In this document: one piece after another, positions 58,551-64,000 of the stretch
How the letters are laid out: every line of letters starts with the position of its first letter
Numbering within the stretch: position 1 is the stretch's first letter
Assembly (NCBI RefSeq): GCF_000577275.2
Contig: NZ_HG916852.1
Span: 4,040,001-4,104,000, forward strand
From: Rhizobium favelukesii
GTDB taxonomy: Bacteria > Pseudomonadota > Alphaproteobacteria > Rhizobiales > Rhizobiaceae
Reading direction: 5' to 3'
Length of the DNA: 64,000 bases
Notes under the pieces: model-generated
The model's database searches: none
What the model saw: only the letters and a program-made list of their open reading frames with translations
Told to the model about the DNA's origin: nothing
Position numbers and translations under genes: made by a program

Positions 58551-59000
58551 TTAGTGCACCGTTTCCTCGTCCATATCAGGCGCGGCCCACATCTTTTCGA
58601 TGTTGTAGAACTCGCGTATCTCAGGACGGAAGACATGGACGATGACATCGCCGGTGTCGATCAGGATCCAATCGCCGCCTTCCTGACCTTCGACACGGGC
58701 GCTTCCAAGGCCCTCGTCTTTGAGATCAGTCAGCAGGTGGTCAGAGATCGCCATGACATGCCTGTTCGAGCGCCCGGAGACGACGACCATGAAGTCCCCC
58801 AGTGCCGATTTTCCAGCGATGTCGATGGTGACGATATCTTCAGCCTTAGAGTCCTCGAGGCTTGTGAGGACGGCGTGCAGGGCGCGGGCGGCAGCATCGG
58901 CGCCACGTTCCGGGCTCTTTGGGACAACGGCAAGCGTTTTTCCCTTGGCGTGTACTGTTGTCAGCGCTTTCCCTTTCTCGGAATGACAAAACATGCACAT
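58551..59000 (-). CDS. rsfS: Ribosome silencing factor RsfS
   Basis: Binds ribosomal protein L14 and blocks subunit joining under starvation. The conserved part (about 130 residues) reads ALHAVLTSLEDSKAEDIVTIDIAGKSALGDFMVVVSGRSNRHVMAISDHLLTDLKDEG and DWILIDTGDVIVHVFRPEIREFYNIEKMW. The start is uncertain: ATG at 59000 or 58994, or a CTG near 58964 preceded by AAAGGGA that would give the usual short N-terminus. It is separated from nadD, its usual partner, by the mod cluster. Confidence 0.93.
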   Translation of the reverse strand: MCMFCHSEKGKALTTVHAKGKTLAVVPKSPERGADAAARALHAVLTSLEDSKAEDIVTIDIAGKSALGDFMVVVSGRSNRHVMAISDHLLTDLKDEGLGSARVEGQEGGDWILIDTGDVIVHVFRPEIREFYNIEKMWAAPDMDEETVH

Positions 59001-59097
59001 CACTGATTTGGTGACCAAATCATAGTTAAGATAGGCACCAAACCATTAACGTTTCAAGACGCGCACAATCACAAAGCGTGAATGTCCGTCTTAGTAA

Positions 59098-59111
59098 CAA
59101 ACCTTTGTTGA
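59098..59111. promoter_or_regulatory. Short palindrome upstream of the 12-codon ORF before modE
   Basis: AACAAA-CC-TTTGTT, a perfect 6+2+6 palindrome, sits about 13 bases before the ATG of a 12-codon ORF and 88 bases before modE. It might be an operator or a hairpin in the leader. Nothing else distinctive was seen in the rsfS-modE gap apart from that short ORF. Confidence 0.3.
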
Positions 59112-59123
59112 ATGGAGGACTGC

Positions 59124-59162
59124 ATGTCGCCGGCTGTGTACAGCCCCTATGACCGCACGTAA
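59124..59162 (+). CDS. Possible 12-residue leader peptide upstream of modE
   Basis: A frame ATG to TAA encoding MSPAVYSPYDRT, with a strong GGAGGAC ribosome site four bases upstream. It ends 36 bases before the modE ATG and is in the same frame as modE, so the stop codon is all that keeps it separate. That is compatible with a leader peptide, a chance ORF, or a former longer N-terminus of modE cut by a stop codon. No residue bias (such as runs of one amino acid) is visible. Confidence 0.3.
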   Translation: MSPAVYSPYDRT

Positions 59163-59198
59163 AGTAAGTTCCGTTTCCGACTACAAAAGACCCGTCCG

Positions 59199-59558
59199 AT
59201 GAAAAGCCCCGCCGCAGACACACTCACTCCGATTCTCCGCATCAGCTTTCCCCATCAAGACAGGCTTGGGCGCGGCAAGATGGAGCTGCTCGAACATATC
59301 AGGGACACGGGATCGATTTCCGCCGCCGGCAGAGCGATGGACATGTCCTATCGTCGCGCCTGGTTGCTTGTCAGCGACATGAACAGGATGTTCCGGGACC
59401 CCGTAGTCGAATCCCAGCGCGGTGGGCAGAAGGGAGGGGGTGCGGCTCTGACGCCGTTTGGCGATGAACTCCTTGCCCGCTTTCGAAAGATGGAGCGGAT
59501 GATGAAGTCCACGCTTGCGGAGGATCTGGCATGGCTGGAGGCCAACAGTAGTCGCTGA
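59199..59558 (+). CDS. ModE-like molybdenum regulator, DNA-binding domain only
   Basis: A 119-residue protein consisting of the ModE N-terminal winged helix: ISFPHQDRLGRGKMELLEHIRDTGSISAAGRAMDMSYRRAWLLVSDMNRMF, then GGQKGGGAALTPFGDELL. It lacks the C-terminal Mop/TOBE molybdate-binding domains of E. coli ModE, so it could sense molybdate through a partner (the ModC TOBE domain) or not at all. It is convergent with modC, with its stop immediately adjacent, and lies near the modABC genes it probably controls. Confidence 0.85.
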   Translation: MKSPAADTLTPILRISFPHQDRLGRGKMELLEHIRDTGSISAAGRAMDMSYRRAWLLVSDMNRMFRDPVVESQRGGQKGGGAALTPFGDELLARFRKMERMMKSTLAEDLAWLEANSSR

Positions 59559-60626
59559 TCATTGTTCCAGGGCGACAGTCTTTATGACGGCGAAGACCGG
59601 CGCCCCGATGCACACGCCCAGCCGCTCTGCCGAAAAGCTTGTAATCCGGGAAAGAATGATATCCCCGCCACAATCCATCAGAACATCGACCGTCGCGTCA
59701 TCAGCCTGCGTCATGTTCTGAACAGTGCCCTTCAGAATGTTCAACGCGCTTAGTGCCTCGGGCTCTCTCATCGCGAGCATGACATCACGGGAGGGGATCC
59801 GGACGCGAACGGCCTTGCCAGGTGTGAGCATCGCTCCCGGGACACGAAGCCGGGCCGATTTTAAGGCAATCGTCGCAATGCGATGCTGTGCGTCGACGCT
59901 TTCCACTTTACCTTCGAGGAGAGCACCAGTGTCACGCCGTTCGAACGAGGCGGGCGGATGGCTCAGCACATCCAAGGCTGAACCGACCGCCTCCACCTTG
60001 CCATCCTGCATGACCACGACCTGATTGGCGAGGCGCGCTACCTCGGTGATCGAATGGCTGACATAGACGATCGGAATATCCATCTCGTCGCGCAGCCGCT
60101 CGAGATAGGGCATGACCTCGGCCTTTCGGGCATCATCCAAAGCCGCCAGCGGCTCGTCCATCAATAGCAGACGCGGAGCAGAGAGCAGCGCCCGGCCAAT
60201 TGCCACGCGTTGCTTCTCGCCACCGGAGAGCTTTTCCGGCCTGCGCTCGAGCAAGTTTTCGATGCCGAGCAATGCAACAATTCGATCCAGGCTCTCCGCC
60301 GGACCGGCGGCTTTGGCAAACCACCGACCATAGGACAGGTTGTGACGGACGCTGAGGTGCGGAAACAGCCGCGCCTCCTGGAAGACATAACCGAACCTGC
60401 GGCGATGCTTCGCAACAAAGATTCGCCGGTCGGTATCCGTGACGACCTCGCCGTCGAGGATCACCTGTCCATCGTCGGGCCGCGCCAAACCGGCAATGAT
60501 ACGGATCATAGACGTCTTGCCGGAACCGGAACGACCGAAAAGCGCTGTGATACCGCACTCCGACGTAAAGGCGGCATCAAGCGCGAAGGCACCAAGCCGC
60601 TGCTTTGCTTTCACGACGAGCGTCAT
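59559..60626 (-). CDS. modC: Molybdate ABC transporter ATP-binding protein
   Basis: ATPase of the molybdate importer, 355 residues. Walker A is [13 protein letters not shown] near residue 31, the signature [16 protein letters not shown], and Walker [15 protein letters not shown]. The C-terminal part (about residues 285-350) is a TOBE/Mop-like molybdate-binding domain. It overlaps modB by four bases (ATGA) and is the last gene of modA-modB-modC. Confidence 0.95.
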   Translation of the reverse strand: MTLVVKAKQRLGAFALDAAFTSECGITALFGRSGSGKTSMIRIIAGLARPDDGQVILDGEVVTDTDRRIFVAKHRRRFGYVFQEARLFPHLSVRHNLSYGRWFAKAAGPAESLDRIVALLGIENLLERRPEKLSGGEKQRVAIGRALLSAPRLLLMDEPLAALDDARKAEVMPYLERLRDEMDIPIVYVSHSITEVARLANQVVVMQDGKVEAVGSALDVLSHPPASFERRDTGALLEGKVESVDAQHRIATIALKSARLRVPGAMLTPGKAVRVRIPSRDVMLAMREPEALSALNILKGTVQNMTQADDATVDVLMDCGGDIILSRITSFSAERLGVCIGAPVFAVIKTVALEQ

Positions 60627-61324
60627 TCCGGATCGATCCTCCGACCGGCGATGCGGGAGAGGAATTCCGAGGCAAGCAACGCGACCATCGAGATGGCGAT
60701 GGCGACGAGGGTCAATCGCAAAGCGCCGGCATCACCGCCCGGCACCTGCGTAAAGGAATAGATCGCGGACGAAAGCGTCTGCGTCTCGCCCGGAATGTTG
60801 GAGACGAACGTAATCGTCGCCCCGAACTCTCCCATCGCTTTGGCAAAGGAAAGAACCATGCCGGCAATGATCCCAGGGAGCGTCAGGGGTAGCGTGATCG
60901 TCAGAAAGACCCAGATTGGACTGGCTCCCAGCGTGCCGGCTGCCTCCTCCAATTTTCGATCGACCGCTTCGATCGAAAGCCGGATGCTGCGCACCATCAA
61001 GGGAAAGGCCATGACCGCGCAGGCAAGTGCTGCACCTGTCCAGCGGAAAGATAATACGATGCCGAAATACTGATCGAGAAAACTGCCGATCGGCCCGCGC
61101 CGCCCGAAGAGGATCAGTAAAATGAAGCCCGTGACGACAGGGGGCAGGATCAGCGGCAGGTGAACGACACCATTGAGAACCGACTTACCCCAAAACCGCC
61201 CGCGCGCGAGCAGAAGGGCGACCCCGATGCCAAACGGGAGACTCGCCAGCATCGCCACCACTGACACGCGCAGGCTGAGCAAGATCGCCGTCCATTCATC
61301 ATTGCTCAGGCCGAGCGCATCCAA
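60623..61324 (-). CDS. modB: Molybdate ABC transporter permease
   Basis: Inner-membrane subunit of 233 residues with five hydrophobic segments. The permease loop reads [46 protein letters not shown], the ModB/CysW-type EAA motif. It starts 74 bases after modA and overlaps modC. Confidence 0.95.
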   Translation of the reverse strand: MDALGLSNDEWTAILLSLRVSVVAMLASLPFGIGVALLLARGRFWGKSVLNGVVHLPLILPPVVTGFILLILFGRRGPIGSFLDQYFGIVLSFRWTGAALACAVMAFPLMVRSIRLSIEAVDRKLEEAAGTLGASPIWVFLTITLPLTLPGIIAGMVLSFAKAMGEFGATITFVSNIPGETQTLSSAIYSFTQVPGGDAGALRLTLVAIAISMVALLASEFLSRIAGRRIDPE

Positions 61325-61398
61325 GCTGTTTTCTCCAAAAATAGGAGGCCCTGTCGGACGGGCCTTCTCACGCTATGTCTTCATGCGAAAATTCGCAA

Positions 61399-62184
61399 TC
61401 ATTTCAAGATGGTGAAGCCTTGCTCGGTAAAAAAATGAGCCGCCTTTTCCGATTTCAGGAATTCCAGGTAAGCCCTAGCATCCGGGTTCTTGCTCTCGGA
61501 GAGAATGGCAATTGGATAAACGATCGGCGGATGCGAGTCCGCCGGGAACGTGCCGACGACAGCAACGCCCGTATCGGCGGCGGCGTCGGTCTGGTACACG
61601 ATGCCATAAGGCGCCTCGCCGCGCGATACCAGGGCGAGCGCGGCACGAACGCTCTCGGCACCGGCGACCTTGGCCGCAACCGAGGGCCACACGCCAAGCG
61701 CTTCGAGTGCAGCCTTGCCATACTTGCCGGCCGGCACAGACTTCACCTCGCCCATCGCGAGTTTGCCGTCACCGAGCAGAGCAGCGAGGTCAAAACCCTT
61801 TTTGATCTCGACCGGCTTGGCGTGATCCTTGGTTGCGACAAGTACGATCCGGTTACCCAACAGATTTGACCGGCCGTCGACCCTGATCAGGCTCTTCTTC
61901 GCAAGATAGTCCATCCAGTCCAGGTCGGCGGAGATGAAGATGTCGGCAGGCGCGCCGCCTTCGATCTGCTTTGCAAGCGCCGAGCTCGCAGCATAGGAGG
62001 CAACGGCTTCCTTACCGCCGTCCTTTGCCCACGCGGCGTTCGCTTCATCGAGCGCGTTCTTCAGGCTGGCCGCCGCAAAAACAGTGACCTTTTCCGCAGC
62101 TGCGGCAGGCGTTGCGGCAACACCCGTGAAGACTGCCGAAATGGCAGCGGCGGCAAATTTGATCCATTGGCGGCGACTGCGCAT
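61399..62184 (-). CDS. modA: Molybdate-binding periplasmic protein
   Basis: Solute receptor of 261 residues with a signal peptide (hydrophobic about residues 8-28, cleavage in the AAAA-type region). The mature fold begins VTVFAAASLKNALDEANAAWAKD, the usual oxyanion-binding N-terminus, then ASSALAKQIEGGAPADIFISADLDWMDYL, the conserved substrate-loop segment. GGGGAGAG lies seven bases upstream of the ATG at 62184. Two ModE-box-like sequences lie 30-90 bases before it. Confidence 0.96.
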   Translation of the reverse strand: MRSRRQWIKFAAAAISAVFTGVAATPAAAAEKVTVFAAASLKNALDEANAAWAKDGGKEAVASYAASSALAKQIEGGAPADIFISADLDWMDYLAKKSLIRVDGRSNLLGNRIVLVATKDHAKPVEIKKGFDLAALLGDGKLAMGEVKSVPAGKYGKAALEALGVWPSVAAKVAGAESVRAALALVSRGEAPYGIVYQTDAAADTGVAVVGTFPADSHPPIVYPIAILSESKNPDARAYLEFLKSEKAAHFFTEQGFTILK

Positions 62185-62216
62185 GATCTCTCCCCGAATC
62201 TTCGAAATATCCGGAG

Positions 62217-62269
62217 AAATATAACGTTGCCAGCGACTTGGCCAGCGTTATATTTTCGTGAGCATAACC
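62217..62269. promoter_or_regulatory. ModE-box-like elements before modA
   Basis: AAATATAACG (62217-62226) and CGTTATATTT (62246-62255) form a perfect 10-base inverted repeat spaced by 19 bases. The second half-site continues to CATAACC (62263-62269). Together CGTTATA...CATAACC resembles the CGnTATA...TATAnCG layout of molybdenum boxes bound by ModE. A weaker partner lies to the left of the first half-site. The expected effect is repression of modABC by ModE when molybdate is sufficient. Confidence 0.65.
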
Positions 62270-62433
62270 ATCTGGTCGCTCGCCAACCCCCGACTTCACG
62301 CATTCGTGATGTGCATGGCTGAGCAATGCTACTCCTTGAAAACGCGAAAGCGACCCTAAAATTCTAGGGGAAAGCTTGCAGAGATCGTGATGCTTCGGCA
62401 GAAATCGTTGAGAATGCAAAAGAAATGAGCAAA

Positions 62434-62450
62434 CTGGAAACGGTTTCCAG
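62434..62450. promoter_or_regulatory. 17-base palindrome upstream of the small RNA
   Basis: CTGGAAACGGTTTCCAG is a perfect palindrome with a single centre base, of the CG-centred kind bound by LacI-type regulators. It lies about 70-85 bases before the predicted start of the intergenic RNA and is a candidate operator for it. The remainder of 62270-62433 shows no gene. Confidence 0.4.
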
Positions 62451-62520
62451 CTACAGCTATGCTCATGACGCATTGCTGCAATGCAATGGACTCGCTTCAA
62501 AAATCCGAGGACTATGGTAC

Positions 62521-62650
62521 AACACTTTCATCGAACGGCGATCTCCTCCTCCCAAAGCCGTTGGATATGGATCGGCAACACTCCTCCTCCCAGTTGTCGA
62601 TCAAGTTTATGAAGCCCGACGGATCTCCTCCCCCGTCGGGCTTTTCATTT
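62521..62650 (+). ncRNA. Predicted trans-acting small RNA, alpha-r14/NfeR1 (cuckoo) type
   Basis: The intergenic plus-strand segment folds into three hairpins. Hairpin 1 has AACGGC (62534-62539) with GCCGTT (62557-62562) and a loop containing CTCCTCCTCCC. Hairpin 2 has GATCGGCAAC (62570-62579) with GTTGTCGATC (62593-62602), again with CTCCTCCTCCC in the loop. Hairpin 3 has AAGCCCGACGG (62612-62622) with CCGTCGGGCTT (62633-62643) followed by TT, an intrinsic terminator with CTCCTCCC in its loop. Three anti-Shine-Dalgarno loops plus a terminator are the hallmark of the alpha-r14 family (NfeR1, cuckoo RNAs), which repress translation by pairing with ribosome binding sites. The 5' end near 62521 is an estimate. 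Confidence 0.82.
62612..62648 (+). terminator. Intrinsic terminator of the small RNA
   Basis: An 11-base stem (AAGCCCGACGG with CCGTCGGGCTT) is followed by TTCATTT. The loop carries a third CUCCUCC motif. Confidence 0.85.
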
Positions 62651-62672
62651 GCGCTCTCACGGAAAATCGAAC

Positions 62673-63302
62673 TTATTTCAAGGCACCGTTCGTGGCGCGG
62701 ATGGCGGTCGAGCTGAGGCCGGATCGAGGACCGTGTATGAACGTCCAGGCTGGTGCCCGCCGCTTCCAGAGCGCGCGGGAATCGTCCTCATCGATGCGAG
62801 CGAAATCAAATGTCCTCGCCATCTTCGACGACAGAAACGACAGCGTGGAGCCCGGCCGGTCGATAACGGCAATCGGAAATGTGTTGACGATGTCCTGCCA
62901 GCGTTGCCACAGATGGAAAGTCTTCAGGCTGTCCGCCCCCATGATCCAGATGAAATGGACATGCGGGTTGCGCGCTTTGACGCGCGCCAACGTGTTCGCC
63001 GTGAAGCTCGTCGCGAAATCACGCTCGAACGCCGTGATCTTGATCGAGGGATGTCGGGCAAGCCGCTCGCTCAAAACGATGCGTTCGGCAAGCGGCAGCA
63101 GATGCCGCCGATCCTTCAGCGGATTGCCGGGAGTGACCATCCACCACAACTGGTCGAGGCCGAGACGCTTGATTGCGATTTCGGCGACCAGCGCGTGTCC
63201 CTCATGCGGCGGATTGAACGAACCGCCGAAAAGACCGACCACCATGCCCCGCTCGCTATGCGGCATGCGAAAGCAACGCCGGTCGATTTCGTCGTTGATC
63301 AC
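62673..63302 (-). CDS. nadD: Nicotinate-nucleotide adenylyltransferase
   Basis: Makes nicotinic acid adenine dinucleotide in NAD synthesis. The 209-residue product has the nucleotidyltransferase signature GLFGGSFNPPHEGH near residue 23, WWMVTPGNPLKD, HFIWIMGADSLKTFHLWQRW, and the ISSTAIR-type motif as GLSSTAIRA near the end. GTG at 63302 gives the normal N-terminal extension seen in Rhizobiaceae. It begins one base after the proA stop, so the two genes are coupled. Confidence 0.96.
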   Translation of the reverse strand: MINDEIDRRCFRMPHSERGMVVGLFGGSFNPPHEGHALVAEIAIKRLGLDQLWWMVTPGNPLKDRRHLLPLAERIVLSERLARHPSIKITAFERDFATSFTANTLARVKARNPHVHFIWIMGADSLKTFHLWQRWQDIVNTFPIAVIDRPGSTLSFLSSKMARTFDFARIDEDDSRALWKRRAPAWTFIHGPRSGLSSTAIRATNGALK

Positions 63303-63303
63303 G

Positions 63304-64000
63304 TCAGGGCCGGGTCTGTCCGGTGCCGTGCACGCGGTATTTGAAGGATGTCAGCTGCTCGACGCCCACAGGGCCGCGAGCGTGCATCTTGCCGGTCGCG
63401 ATGCCGATCTCGGCACCCATTCCGAACTCACCGCCATCGGCAAATTGCGTCGATGCATTGTGCAGCAGGATCGCCGAATCAACCTCGGTGAAGAACCTCT
63501 CCACCACGGTTGGATCCTCGGCAATCACGGCCTCGGTGTGGTTGGAGGAGTAGGTCTGGATATGCTGGATCGCGCCGGAAATGCCGTCGACGACGGCGAC
63601 CGAAACGATGGCATCCAGATACTCTGTCGACCAGTCTTCCTCCGTGGCGGGCTTCACGCCAGGCATTGCCTGAACAACGGCGGCCGAACCGCGGATCTCG
63701 CAACCGGCTCCCGCCACGGCTTCCAGCAGCGGACGAAGATGTGTATCGGCTGCAGCACTATCGACGAGAATCGTCTCCACTGCACCGCAGATACCCGTGC
63801 GCCGCATCTTCGCATTGACGACGATCTCCTTCGCCATACGGAGATCGGCGGACGCGTCCACATAAATATGGCAAAGCCCCTCGAGGTGCGCGAAGACGGG
63901 CACTCGGGCCTCATTCTGAACGCGCGCCACAAGACTCTTGCCGCCACGCGGAACGATAACGTCGATTGCACCATCCAGTCCGCGCAGCATCGCGCCGACG
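63304..64000 (-). CDS. proA: Gamma-glutamyl phosphate reductase (5' end missing)
   Basis: Second step of proline synthesis. The gene enters from the right edge, so only the C-terminal part (about 232 residues of a family length near 420) is present. It contains the catalytic cysteine in [18 protein letters not shown], then [33 protein letters not shown], the family C-terminal signature. It directly precedes nadD in the transcription direction. Confidence 0.96.
   Translation of the reverse strand, partial: VGAMLRGLDGAIDVIVPRGGKSLVARVQNEARVPVFAHLEGLCHIYVDASADLRMAKEIVVNAKMRRTGICGAVETILVDSAAADTHLRPLLEAVAGAGCEIRGSAAVVQAMPGVKPATEEDWSTEYLDAIVSVAVVDGISGAIQHIQTYSSNHTEAVIAEDPTVVERFFTEVDSAILLHNASTQFADGGEFGMGAEIGIATGKMHARGPVGVEQLTSFKYRVHGTGQTRP

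Noticed and set aside
62540..62632. Three repeats of CTCCTCC looking like a small direct repeat array.
   Set aside because: Each copy is the loop of a separate hairpin in the predicted small RNA; unit spacing and flanking stems differ, so it is not a CRISPR or tandem repeat.

Overview
The window is alphaproteobacterial chromosome of the Rhizobiaceae (Ensifer/Sinorhizobium/Rhizobium type). The evidence is high GC, dense short-spaced operons, ndvA (cyclic beta-1,2-glucan export) next to an expR-like LuxR gene and pyc, the imuA-imuB-dnaE2 mutagenesis cassette with a GTTC-N7-GTTC LexA box, the phbA-phbB/phaR polyhydroxybutyrate genes, and a SAM-II riboswitch before metA. No insertion sequence, prophage, CRISPR array, rRNA or tRNA was seen. 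The window starts inside thiP and ends inside proA.

Layout. 1-5.4 kb: thiamine uptake (thiP, thiB, TPP riboswitch), a drug-type MFS pump divergent from its MarR regulator, and thiamine pyrophosphokinase. 5.4-12.3 kb: a Uup-type ABC-F protein, an exported protein of unknown function, an SbmA/BacA-like ABC protein with a degenerate ATPase domain, metA under a SAM-II riboswitch, and galM. 12.3-16.5 kb: an amino-sugar operon (GntR regulator, NagB-II-type deaminase, nagA, second SIS protein) and two small membrane-protein genes. 16.5-19.7 kb: phbA-phbB, divergent phaR and a small membrane protein. 19.8-27.6 kb: rpmF, GST, a 2H-phosphoesterase-like protein, mtgA, ispA, a LysE exporter, ispG, an MFS permease and a DeoR regulator. 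27.9-30.8 kb: a cystine-type ABC importer and an NAD(P)H:FMN reductase.

30.8-40.7 kb: pyc, expR-like regulator, ndvA, a VOC protein, an MHS-family transporter with a large periplasmic insert, and a PAP2 phosphatase. 40.8-46.3 kb: leuB, a PLP dehydratase, leuD, small proteins, a CitE-like lyase, a DUF1737 protein and a zincin. 46.4-52.3 kb: the SOS cassette imuA-imuB-dnaE2. 52.4-53.2 kb: overlapping bfd and bfr (iron storage). 53.2-64 kb: a leftward housekeeping series (proA, nadD, rsfS, rlmH, envC, ctpA, YibQ-like deacetylase, rppH) interrupted between rsfS and nadD by modA-modB-modC, a short modE-like gene and a small RNA.

The most notable element is an unannotated intergenic RNA at about 62.52-62.65 kb. 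It has three hairpins whose loops all carry CUCCUCC anti-Shine-Dalgarno motifs, the last being the terminator, as in the alpha-r14/NfeR1 (cuckoo) riboregulators. Other points worth attention are the metA Glu111 (acetyl- rather than succinyl-CoA specificity), candidate ModE boxes before modA, a 12-codon ORF with a strong Shine-Dalgarno before modE, the GntR operator across its own start codon, and the degenerate nucleotide-binding domain of the SbmA/BacA-like protein.
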